Part shown: positions 16,901-27,800 of the stretch, in pieces | How positions within the stretch are numbered: position 1 is the stretch's first letter | How the letters are laid out: the number at the start of each line of letters is the position of its first letter | From: a virus | Reading direction: 5' to 3' (one strand) | DNA: 64,000 nt | Virus record (IMG/VR): IMGVR_UViG_3300025137_000027 | Location: 1 to 64,000 of that record | Translations under genes and position numbers: made by a program | The notes under the pieces: model-generated | What the model was told of the DNA's origin: nothing | Databases searched by the model: none | Seen by the model: the letters and a program-made list of their open reading frames with translations, nothing else

Positions 16901-17313
16901 GTACGCTCGACGATATCCGCAATGCTACTAACACGGCAGCCCGAGGTACAAACTTACCGCAACAAGCGGCTGCTGCAAACCAACAAGCTTTAATGGCAAA
17001 CCGGTTTAGAGCAGAAGGGCGTGCACGGGCTATCGACAATCAAGCAAAGCAACAAGCTAAAGCGCGTTATGATACGATGGCTTACCAAGGAAGAGCAGTT
17101 CAAAACGATTTACGTAGCAAATACCAAGATGATATGGTAGGGTTTAATAATCAGAAGGCTATGCTTGATGCTCAAATCAAACAACAACCTCTGAACGTAC
17201 TAGCTTCTAGCACTCAAGACTACCTAAAAAACATTTATGCGCCTAACTTAGCAGCAATGTTTGAATCGCAAGGCCGGCAGTACGGCACAAACTACACTGA
17301 AGAAAATACATAA
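13978..17313 (+). CDS. Virion protein with GH19 lysozyme/chitinase domain (1,111 aa)
   Basis: Residues about 100-310 form a glycoside hydrolase family 19 type domain: SSQYGMSPAIAAAVASVTQKESGG, then the diagnostic GDGYKYRGRGLVQVTGKANY (about 195-214). The QKESGG glutamate is a plausible catalytic acid. The rest is long, Ala/Gln-rich and helical, with a hydrophobic Gly/Ala stretch at about 545-610 and many Asn/Gln repeats. A muralytic domain in a large virion protein fits local peptidoglycan opening during DNA entry. It lies directly between other putative ejected proteins and overlaps them by 1-4 bases. The GH19 call is secure; virion location is inferred. Confidence 0.7.
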   Translation: MSKKKMTPAQVAEKIARFIAKQEETLKTYPVGPLGNTAKRNLEKGKKALAALQGKNEEMRMAMQPQGQAAMPSQQMALGGDLVSALPAASGAGTASSITPAQQSMIDSLSSQYGMSPAIAAAVASVTQKESGGSGTKAENNYSNTSNAAIRGVNTRFARKFKDMPDAELTKLKANPEAFFNYVYDDATGNSAEGDGYKYRGRGLVQVTGKANYKRVSQAVYGDDRLVDNPDLLLDDATAGAAAAYFAAESGKGVKGYVDFDLSTPNPSPEQIQQVLNGSYAVVASGGTLSKTEAQDSAKMAKRYEQFNKSMATMQAFAGVNVPNSQGSNEASAQNTNGSNAVAPQTQRVQEPQVSIPEELDDNKLFELAASDKRTLDFMQRNNVTTSDLNKALAGEYVDIPNRAAFDGLVRKVASDYTTSRNSAIAQTQASRTKDKTGDSIGWSESLGISRERYKELASEAEDEFPDQALAYIPGPEGTEGSFRVDITSPMGSARVVTDRPEFTGMQAKINYDNFKAGGEDFLERGIEMTDAVKAGRDEFADTFMKPALAMGLGAAALAPGAIGLGGLSMGQTGLAAQAVGRQFLSGQVFNPAIAGGGINYAGALGSAAVAAQMTSGVMRTAGDFGLTDRQNAFEVAMDPDLSALQKAQYFTEIGLELSPALFESPTAIRNIFRGKPSDFPGSRSQFLMARRAGLNKADDASALVDETQDAFRAVQTNRGSFKNTAASAEQKALAAETKATNSPTKANKTAATKARAKAETAKANDAQALRNQQSAGAFRNNAVGRAGVADDELNLFNKRYNAAREPYSFGSTGVLSNTGKLIPAAVSAAPMLANLATNPAQNTPENVRAVSPTIVDPQIQANQIEQPVSDPNQVPTRDGSGTTPGGGTREGVAPLPVRGVEEVASVLPTKEIQTASPEMMQVNMPKMNALQAVPAMASLGSAAIQRRALNAMQGPQRPIETDIPQFAYESNIQSTLDDIRNATNTAARGTNLPQQAAAANQQALMANRFRAEGRARAIDNQAKQQAKARYDTMAYQGRAVQNDLRSKYQDDMVGFNNQKAMLDAQIKQQPLNVLASSTQDYLKNIYAPNLAAMFESQGRQYGTNYTEENT

Positions 17314-18842
17314 TGGCTGTAAATCTCCCCAAGTCTATGGAGTTTGTAGAGTACAAACCTTCGATGGTAGGTATTCCCACGCAATCTGTAGCACGATACT
17401 ATGACCGCTTAGACAGAGACGCTCTTCGTACTGAAGCTGCGGCTAATTCTGTTCAAGACACTTTAGCTGCAGAAATTGCATTAGCTGCTGAAGGCGACAA
17501 ACCCTACTTAAACGATTTATGGGGTAAAGTCGATGGGATTATGGAACAGGCTTCGAGCGAAAAGAATCTGCCAGGTTATGCTAAGCAGATTCGCAAGCTA
17601 GTAGGGGACATTAGTGGTTCTCCAGAGTATGCTAATGTTAAGCTAAACTCTCAGTTAGTTAAATCGTATACTGATAACTATACCAATTTGGCTACGTTGT
17701 ACGGACCAGAGAACATTGTTTCTAGCGGCGACAATCCGCGTAATTTTTCTAGCTCTAACGCAGAGGGCGGGATGCAAAAATTCCAAGGATTTGCAACAAA
17801 ACGTCCCGACTACTTAAAAGGCATGGACGACGTTTATATGAAAAATGTAGACATTGTACAGTCTGTAGGTGCTATGGAAGAGTTTGTAGATAGCGGAATG
17901 GCTCTTTCAGATTACTTGCAAACTCCTGAAGGACGAGTCCATATAAATGAAATTTCGCAGCAACTTACAGGGGTGTCTTATGACCGCCTTCCTGCAGCTC
18001 AAAATCAAGCAGGAGAGTACGTTGTTGGAGAAGAGGGCGTAGCAGTCATGAATCGAATGAATGACCTTCTTAAAGATGCAGGAGTTCGGTATGTTAAGAC
18101 TGCCACAGCTAAAACTGCAGCTGACGATCCTCGATTTAAAAACTTAAAAAATAAAGGAATTGTCAGTAGCGGTATTGCTAACGATACACTTACAGATGGC
18201 ACTGCTGCTCCAGATAGCACTATAGGTGTCTTTGACGATCGGGTAAATAATACATTATTAGACGATCAGCTTAATGCCTTCGTCGCATATGACCGCACGC
18301 TTAATCTGTTCCCCGCTGCAAGTGGGGGTAAAGAGAACTTTGAGCGCGGGGAGAACATCCAGTCAAATCAGATTTTAGGATCACGATTGACAAGTGGCAT
18401 TGGTCCTAAGGGTTATCCGCTTGTGCAAGTAGAATATAGTAATCGAGTTGCGGGCAAGGAAGGGGAGCAAGGTATTGGGTATTACGAGCTGAATAATCCA
18501 GATGATTTAGGGCTTCTCCAACAAAGTATGGAGGGAACATTGTTACAGCTTCGTAGTGGGGCTACAACTCCTGCAACCCGTTTCAGCATGACTCCAGCTA
18601 TTGCTAATATATTTGCTCCTAAATTAAATTCGTGGGCAGGGGGAGACGGAAAAGAATCGCTTACTGTGCAAAGTCCTCGAGGTACAGCATTAGAAATTAA
18701 AAAAGTATCGAATGGGTTTGCGTTATATGACAGCGAGGGGTCTCCTTATATGAATAATGGGAGTCATTATATTTTAGATAATGAGAATGGGGTTAAGGAT
18801 TTGCGTAACGCAATTGGAGATTTATTTATTAATAATTATTAA
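17313..18842 (+). CDS. Putative internal virion protein (509 aa)
   Basis: This is a soluble, mostly helical protein with no signal peptide or membrane segment. Its N-terminus (MAVNLPKSMEFVEYKPSMVG) reads like a structural-protein start, and the middle contains long helices and LTGVSYDRLP. I recognise no family. Its start overlaps the stop of the GH19 protein and it sits 11 bases before the giant RNA polymerase gene, so it probably belongs to the set of proteins packaged in, or needed to load, the capsid. Confidence 0.5.
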   Translation: MAVNLPKSMEFVEYKPSMVGIPTQSVARYYDRLDRDALRTEAAANSVQDTLAAEIALAAEGDKPYLNDLWGKVDGIMEQASSEKNLPGYAKQIRKLVGDISGSPEYANVKLNSQLVKSYTDNYTNLATLYGPENIVSSGDNPRNFSSSNAEGGMQKFQGFATKRPDYLKGMDDVYMKNVDIVQSVGAMEEFVDSGMALSDYLQTPEGRVHINEISQQLTGVSYDRLPAAQNQAGEYVVGEEGVAVMNRMNDLLKDAGVRYVKTATAKTAADDPRFKNLKNKGIVSSGIANDTLTDGTAAPDSTIGVFDDRVNNTLLDDQLNAFVAYDRTLNLFPAASGGKENFERGENIQSNQILGSRLTSGIGPKGYPLVQVEYSNRVAGKEGEQGIGYYELNNPDDLGLLQQSMEGTLLQLRSGATTPATRFSMTPAIANIFAPKLNSWAGGDGKESLTVQSPRGTALEIKKVSNGFALYDSEGSPYMNNGSHYILDNENGVKDLRNAIGDLFINNY

Positions 18843-18853
18843 TACTACATATT

Positions 18854-21800
18854 ATGGCGGAGGAAAATCAAGAGCCGGTCAACCTGGGCGATCTAGGTAC
18901 GGCATCATCCTCAGACATTCGCAAAGCTTTAGAAGGACAGCCTAGTCCTGTAGAAGCGAAGGATGCTGTTGACTCGGAAACACCAACTGAAACCCCTGAT
19001 GCACCACCTGCATCTCCGGGTCAGGACATTACAGGGTTTCTTACAAACAGCAGTAACAATATTGTCCAGAAGGAGAACGGCAGCTTTAAGTTTATAAATC
19101 CTTACGATAATAACTTAGATGTTGACTTAGATCAGTTTGAAACTCAGCGACGTCGAGTATCGGAAGGTAGCGCGTTGTCAGGCATTTTAAACGGGGTAGA
19201 AGGGCTTGAAGAAAGCTTTACTTACACTAGCTTAGAAGACACTGCAAAACGCAGTCAGGAGGCTCAAGGCGTCATCAATAAGATGAAGAATGGGATGACT
19301 CAGCTTGTAGCAGATACAGGTATAAATGTTGCTCAAGGTTTTGGCGCATTGCTTTACGGAGTTCCTAGTGCTATAGCGAATGGCGACATCACAAAACTGT
19401 ATGATAATTCTTTAGCTAATAACTTAGATAAAGGCACAGAGTTTTTAGACGAGTTCTATAAGATAAAACGAGGGGGTGACCAGAGTAAGGGTCAGAAGGT
19501 AGCTAACTTTTTATTTGATGACTTAGCGGGCGGTGCAAGTTTTGTAATGGGTGCTATTGCTACAGAAATGGCATTTAGTGCTCTTACTGCTGCAACTTTT
19601 GGAGGAGCTGCTCCTGCGCAAGCTGCAGTTACTGCAGGTCTTGTGGCTCGAGGTACGCGGTTAGCTCAAAAAACTTTACAAGGAGGGAAGGCTTTAATAT
19701 CAGGTAGCCTAGTAGACGATGCTTTACGGGCTAGTAGATCTTTAGGAGCTGCAGCTACTAGAGAAGGTGCGGCTTCTGCTTTGCAAGCTGCGGCTCAAAC
19801 TGCGCGTACTCCGATGGCGCTTCAAGCAGCAGCACGTGTAGGACGTCAGCTTATTACAGGCGCTTCAATGGAGTCTGGTATGGAAGCAAGACACATGCTC
19901 AATGCTTCAGTTGAGAACCAAAAACAACAGTATGAAGAACTAAACGGTAAAGGTTCTTTTTCTGAGGAGATGGCAGGAGACTTTCGAGAGGAAATTAGCG
20001 GGTATGCAGACGGTGTTTTCGGGGCTAATATGGCTTTGGTAGGAGCGTCTAACATGTTGATGTTTCCAAAACTGTTTGGGGTAGGGTTACGCAAAGGAAT
20101 GTCTACTTCAAAGTTTATTGATACAAGTAAACTTTCTCAGAAAGCACGGGCGCGATTGGCTAAAAATCTAGGAGTAGTAGAAGGCAAGCTTCCGCGTCTT
20201 GTAGATGCTGCAAGAGGGAACACTCTAGGGCGTATAGCGGGTCGCACTGGGACTGTAGGACGTGTAACTGCTGCCAATACTAAGAATGCTTTGTATGAAG
20301 GTTTTATCGAGGAAGGTGGGCAAGGAGCTATCAGTCGTTCGACAGAGGATTACATATCGAAACGCTATGACCCAAAAGGCGTAAAGGATACTGTACGGTT
20401 TGCAGACAGCTTTTTAGAGGGACTTAAAGGCAGCTACACGACCAAAGACGGCTTTAAGGAAATTGGCATTGGTATGCTTCTAGCATTTACAGGTGTCCCT
20501 ATGTATGCCCGTAATCAAAGTACTACTCCGTCTTCTAATAGTGAAACGGCTGGAAAGCCTGAGAAGAAGTGGAAGTGGCAAATGATGGGAGGGTATGCAG
20601 ATCAACGGAAAGCACTCATAGCGCGGGATAAAAAAATGGACGCTATTATGAACCTGTCTGAGAAGCACGGGGATGTAGGCGGCATACTGCGGGCAGAGAT
20701 AGCAAATATGAATAGACAAAATGTTTTGCAAAAAGAGCAAGACGCGTCTATTCAAGAGGGCCGATTCAAAGAAGCCAAAGATGCGGAAGCTGAAATGATT
20801 TTTTCTCATGCCGCAACTAAAGTCGTTACTGGTCGGTATGAGCAATCTATTGCTGAAGCTCAGCAGATTATGGACGAGATGTCAGACGAGGAGTTGCGGG
20901 AACAGCTAGGCCCTTCTGCAAAAAACATGACAGAAGAAGACTTGCGTGCCCACCGCAATAAAGCCATGGAAACTTACCGGTCTAGAATGGATCGGGCTAG
21001 GCAGGCGTATGATAGGGCAGGTACAGTGTACAGAGGAGAAGATGCAGACATCCATACGGGAGTCGCTCATATGCTTTATATGACTAAGGAGAAGGATGCA
21101 CGTGAGAAGAGTATTGCGGGAGAGATTGCAGATGCAATTGAAAATATGAATGAAGGTGATGTTCTTGATCTTGTCCGTATGCAGGCAGATTTAAACATGA
21201 CTGAGAGCACGACTAATTCATTTTTAGACCTTATTAATAAATATCAAAATATTGATAAACAGCTTAATACAAAGCTGGAACGTAAGATTATAAAAAACAT
21301 TGACCCGGAAAAAGCTGACCAACGTCAAAAAGATATTGCTAGCGCTCAACAAGCTCGGGAAATACTGGCGGAACAAATGGAAACTATGCTGGAGACTATG
21401 GCTACAGCACAGAATGTCGAACGAGGTAAGTACGACTTTGACCTTAGCACATTCGATCGTTTAGGAGACTTACATAGAGCGATTAGACGTCAACAAGGGG
21501 TCGAGTTTCAAGAGGCGGATCTAAAGGCTTTGTTTGAGGACATGTATGCCGTAGCACAGGACCGTCTAAATTTAATTGGTAACTATAACGACTTTATTAA
21601 ACCTGGAGGTGTTGAGCGTTTTGAATCTAAGATGATTGGTTCTATAGAGCGTTTAGCAAAGATGTCTCCTGAGCAGCGTCAAGAAGCTCGTCAACAAGCG
21701 GCAGCCGAAGAAGATGCTGATGCTGATTCTGCGGTAGCAGAAGAGATAGTAAAGGCGGAAGAGGCAGCTACAAAACAGGCTTCTTCACCCCAAAATCCAG

Positions 21801-24800
21801 GTTCTAATCCCCCTCAAGCTCAAGATGGAGGAGGAGAGTTTAGCGTAAATCAAGCTCCACAACAGGTTGTTACTGAGCCGGGCATTGGGTTTCCTGAGCC
21901 AGCAGGGTATACTGGGGATGTGCCGACTGCTCCCGCTAATGTGGAACTTCGCGAGACACTGCCAGGAGAAAACCCTACACGTAATACGGTAGTCTCTGAC
22001 GTGACAACAGTACAATTTCAATTTACAAATGCGAATAATAGTACAGAGGAAAATAAAGGTAGTACGATTAATGACAAGTACTTAGCCGGACTAAAGAAGG
22101 TTATTGCAGGGCTACCTATAGGCACTGTAATAGAAGCTAGAGAAGGAGAATCTAATGGGAGAATTGCACTACGAGCAGATAAAACTCTTTTAGCAGACAT
22201 TAAAATTCAAGAGTTTTCTCAAGAGGTGCAAGCGGAGTTAAGGCTGGGAAAGACAGTCGCACTAGTAACAACATCAGAAGTTAGTCGAGGCTTTGTGGGA
22301 GGCGAAACACTTTGGGAAAACAATAATGGAGTAAGGGTTAGCGCGAATCAGAAAAACGACTTTCCAACAGAGGACTTAGTTAGAGAGGTATTACCGAATG
22401 GTGTAGAAGATATCAAAGGCATGAATTTAGTGCCTTCTAATTCTAACAATTTACTGCCTATAGCAGGGGTAGAATCTATGGGGATTCCTGGTGAAATGGT
22501 TACGGATCCAAAGTTTGCAGGTAATTTATTGGTTTCTACTGTAGATGCTTTAACTAAAGAAGAAGCGTATCACTTTGTGGAACTCTCGCCAATGACATAC
22601 GAAAGTTCTACCCAATTGGTAGACTTAGTAGATGCATTTAATCAATTTGTTCTTAGCCCAAACTCTATGAGTCCTAGTCAAAACGATCTTCTTAGAAAGT
22701 TCGCAGAGGCTTCACAAATAGATTTGCAACAACCCGCAGACGAAGTTTCTAAGGCTGTTGCGTTAAAACTTCGACGGATTATACAGGGCGCAGAGTTCTT
22801 AAGTGAGCAAACAAAGAAACTAAAAAATAACCCTAGGATTAAAAGGCCGTTACTTGCTGTGGAGCCTTTGGGTTCAGGGAGGGACGGAATTACTTTGGTG
22901 GCTTTACTGCAAGGAGATACGTATTATTCCCATGACAAAGAGGGGAATCGACAAGGCCCCGGTGCGGAAGCTATTGCAAGTTTTATAACCAAGCGTCCTG
23001 CAAACGTTACTCAAGAAGGCACTACAGTGTACCCAGATGGTAAAGGGAATTTTGATGTTTTTTCTACTTTGGAAATGGTCCAGAAGCAAGGAAAATTTGT
23101 GTATCGTGCGCCTTTTGTAGTAGACGGCAAAATTTATAACCGGCAATTTGCAAAGGTAGAGCTAAGCATGAACCCTTTGGTTCCTGTTCCTACTAAATTT
23201 AAAAGATTAGAAGAGACACCCGAACCTGCTGGCAATACATCTTCTGAGGTTGTAATTGAAAAAAATACGCAGTTTGATCCAGGCAACTATGATCCGAATA
23301 AGTTTGGTCTTGACGCAGACTACTTGCCATCTAGTTCCCAAGAGAGTACCGACCCAATGGAACGCGCAGGGGCTTTGTATGAAGTTCCAGGACTGACTTC
23401 TCGTCAGTTGCGTGACGGGATTAACTTCAGTACAGGAATGATGGCACGAGCGTTTTCTACTCACATTCGAACGAAAGACCGCAGTGTACCTATTTCAAGT
23501 GATTACCTGCGACGTTATGTGAAAGCCAACTTAGAAAATAATCTTGCATACTATAAGTCTCTTAAACAAGAGGGCTTTACTGTGAAAGTAGTTGAAGCAC
23601 ATGAAGCCTATCTCAGCTCTGAAAACTTCAATCCTTTAATGGATTTGGCTATGGTTGAGCTGCTGCAACAAGCAAAAGACACAGTCGTAGGTCAGGGCGA
23701 TTTGAATAAGGCGCTCGAAAACATCCGGGATAGAGCGGCAAATTCTGAAATGTTAGATGATGCAGAGCAAGCTGAACGGGATGCAAATCCTATGGCTGCG
23801 TTTGATGAAAACTTTGCTTTTGGAGTAAACCCTAAAAGCACTTTGCGGTTAGAGTCTAAGCTTTTGCTTATGGGCTTAGTCGATGAGCGTGGTACAACCG
23901 GGAAGTCTTTTGGTCTAGCTGGACGTAAATTTTTGAACAACACAGATCTTTTAGATAAGCTATCTGCTGTGCTTGCAGGTGTTGCGCCTAGCTATATTAA
24001 AGTTAAAGAACGCTTAAAAAAATACACTAAGACTTATCCTCAGTTTCAGTCTGTTCTAGATATAATGACGGATACTTATGCAATTAATAGCATACCTCCG
24101 GGTTTAAAAGCAACCTCTACTGCTAAAGAGTACGCTGAAATTCAAAACCGTGCTTTGTCTGTCCAAGACATGATTCGCAACCAGTTTGTAGTCTTTGCAA
24201 ACAAAGAGGTTACAACTTATGACTCGGTTAAAATTGTAGACGTTACTGCTACACAAGCAAGGGACATCCAAATTTGGAACAGCAACTCCCGTAATATGCG
24301 GGAGCATGCAGGAAACGATATTCGTTCAGCTTTGATTGAACAAGAGTTCTTTGATCTTGATGGTGCGATTAATAAGCCGAAGTTTAAAAACCTTTACGAT
24401 CAAATCGTAGGAATTTCTGAGTTGCCAGAATCAGACCAAGCTGCTAAATTTTCTTTAATTCTTGAAGATGAATTAAATATTTCAGTAACGCCTGATGCTT
24501 TAACAAGTAAAAACTTGACGGACAATGAAAAGGGTGATAGAATATTTCTTGGGGTAGAAGATGCATTAAGGAAAGGAGAAGCGGGAACTGCTGGGATTGT
24601 GGGGCGTTTTAAAACAGCCTTAAAAGATTTAAGCACGTCAGATTTAACTTTAGAAGAAGCATTAAGCTCTGGGTCACAAGCGGGTCGAGCGGTAAAAGAC
24701 TTTTTTGTAGGGTTAGCGGATTACCGTGAAAACTTTATTCAAAAAAGTAGTAAAGACGGGGACAATAAAACTCGGTATCAATACAGTGCGCCTAAACTGG

Positions 24801-27800
24801 TGCATCAGATGCTAAGAGAAATCAAGACAGCAGCTGTAGAAAATCCAGCTTCGGTTCTTTTAGGAAAGCGTTTTGCACAACTTAGCGCAGAAAACCGTCG
24901 CTTGATTGAGTTGACTTACTTAAGTGGCATTAAAAAGGGAAATAAAGGAAAGGAACGAAACTTTCACGGCATGCAAGTGGGTGACAATGTTTTAGCCCAA
25001 CTTGCTTTTTACGGCAATCGAAACACATATAAACAGCGGGATGCAAACGGGGAGGCTATAATAATATCAAAATTTTTGATGCCTACCCTAGCTGATAAAC
25101 AAACAATGCCGATTTTGCAAGCCCCTGCTTTAAGTGCTAAGCAGGCTGGTGTTGTTTTAAACGAAGAGGTATCTGAAAAGTCTTGGAAGACTCTAACGTT
25201 TAAAGACGTAGTGCCTAACGTAGCTGGTGCTTATGAAACAATTCTTAAAGACAGCGTTGATCTTGAGATAGATCGTATTATGCGTATCCAAGCGGGAAAT
25301 ACAGAGGGCATGACTGCAGCTCAACGAGTAGCAGTAGGATTTGTAATGGTTCCTTCCTTAAACGGAGTAGCTGAAACCTTTATGGAAGGTAAAATCAAAC
25401 GCGCGGACTTCCGAGCAGAAATTCATAGCAAAGCAGTAAGGGTATTTGAAGAAGCGATGAACGAAGATATGCAGCACATGCTTCGTGAGACAGAGGGTAC
25501 TATCTGGAATCCTACAGATAAAGAGGGGGTTGAAACTATAGGTGAGCTATTTCACTTTAACGGGTCTAAAAAGAAAAGTCCTGTTAAGGTTCATGTTGCT
25601 CCAACAGCTAATCTTCAAAAAGGAGGCAGGCACATAGTAGCATTTGTAGCGTTTTTAGCTAAGTATGCTATGGATAGCATGAACGTTCGGACAAGTGTTA
25701 TTATGGACACTATGGGAGATCCTGGGGCATTTGTAAAAACAGATAAAGAGACTGGTAAAATTAAACCTGCAAAAACTGCTACTAATTTAGGAAAGCGGTT
25801 TGCATCTCTTATTGCCCCTGGCGCGGCAATACCCTATGTCACATACAATAATCGAAAAGGTATTCCTGTAGATAGCCAAAAGGTAAACTTTCTGGTTATC
25901 CCTGCTCGCGTAGTATCTAAAGCCGGGCATTATGAATACTTGAAAAAGATAGGACAGTCTGCAGATGAATTGTCTATGCAGGAAAATTACGATAGCGCAG
26001 ATGCTGCAGAGTATACAACTGTGGAAGAGCATCTGGGTATACTCTATGCGAAAGGTGAAATAACTCGTCTGGAAATGGACGATGTTTTAAGTAAAATAGC
26101 AAACAACATAAAGCTAACCAATGAGCTAGATTGGTTTCAACCCATGAAGCCGGTAACTACTGCGCGTGTGGGGGATCATATGCTTTATGTTAAGAGTGCA
26201 GCCTTCCCGTTAGTGCCTCAACTTACTCAAGGGACAGAGCTAGACAAGCTACGGGTATTTATGGAGACTAATAATGTCCAACGTGCTGCTTACGACAGTG
26301 CTGTAAAGTTGGGCAACGAGTGGTCGGATGTTAATGACACGTTAGCTACTGAAGCCCAAAAAATGATTCCGGTTCACGTAGGAGACACGGTTGAAATTAA
26401 TGTAGACGAGTTAAAAAAGCGTGTTATAACTGGCGTCGATCGTAAGTACATGCGGATACAACAGGAAGTCCCGAGCAGTACTACAAATGAGAAGGTTCAC
26501 GGATCGCAGGTAGCTAAATTGCTTCTAGTTGATATAATCAGTTCTAAATTTATTTTAAATGGAGAATCGGTAAAAGGGGCTAAGATGTATCAGGCTTACT
26601 TGAAGGCTCGTAGGGAAGAGCAAAACGCTCGTTTAGAAGTATTTGCTGCTCGATACGGGATGGAGTACGATAGCGACACGGGTATATCGCACACTCCAGA
26701 GTCAAGGAAGAAGTTTGCCGAGCGTATAACTGAAGAAGGTGTTGACCGTTCCTATGATGCTAACGAATTAGCGCATCTTTACTTTGACCAGGAAACAGTA
26801 CGTTTCTTGACACCTTTAGAGGCAGGCCCAAGTTCAGAACGCATTGAAAACCTCGTCAAAAGTATAATTTTTAAGGAAGTATACGAGCCGAGTATAGAGG
26901 GCTTTAGTGGACCTATACGACCGGAGGTAGGCATTAAGTCTATTGACGAGGATTTAGTTAATAGCGGAGACATTATGTGGGTTATGAAAGGAGGCGTGCG
27001 TCTCTTTGATGGCAATAAACTGAAGGTTGCTCAGGAAGGGCAGATGGATCAGATTATCATGCCTTGGAAATACAAAGCCAGTCTTGAAAAATATATGGAT
27101 GATGATGGCAATATCAATGCTGATGACTTACCTCCAGAGTTGCTCAAGGCTTTTGCCTATCGTATTCCAAATCAACGAAAGAGTTCTTCTGCTGCATTCG
27201 AAATTGTAGGGTTCTTGCCCAAGAGTTACGGAGATACCTTAATTGTTAATGAAGAGCTGGTAGGACGTATTGGACAAGACTACGACATCGATAAGATGTT
27301 TGGGTTCTTGTATTCAATTGAACAAACAGAGGATGGTTCTATAGAGGTTATTAGGAGCGAAGAGAAAGCTAGTGCGCAACGACGGGTTGCGGCTGCACGC
27401 AACGAACAAGTTGATATCTATCTCGCCTCTATGGACCCTCAGGACAATGCGGTTGAAAAGGCTATACACGCTCCTGTAACAGACGGCTATGCGGTAGCGT
27501 TAGCAGATCAGATGGATGGACTACTGCATGATGATGCAGTTTTGGGGCTACCTATGAGCCAGTCCTATAACTCTCGTAAAGCAGATGCAGCTCGAAGTGC
27601 GAAAAGTTCTATTGGAGTATTTGCAAAACAGCATGTTCTTCACGCGCAACTTCAACAGTCTCTTGAAACAAGAGGTTACGGAGGTATTAGTTTTCGAGAG
27701 GGAGAGTTTATTACAATTCTTTCAAGCCCAAATGCGAAGAAACCTACAGAGAATATAGCTTTAGGGAACATAGGAATTCATGACGCAGACTTTAAACTTG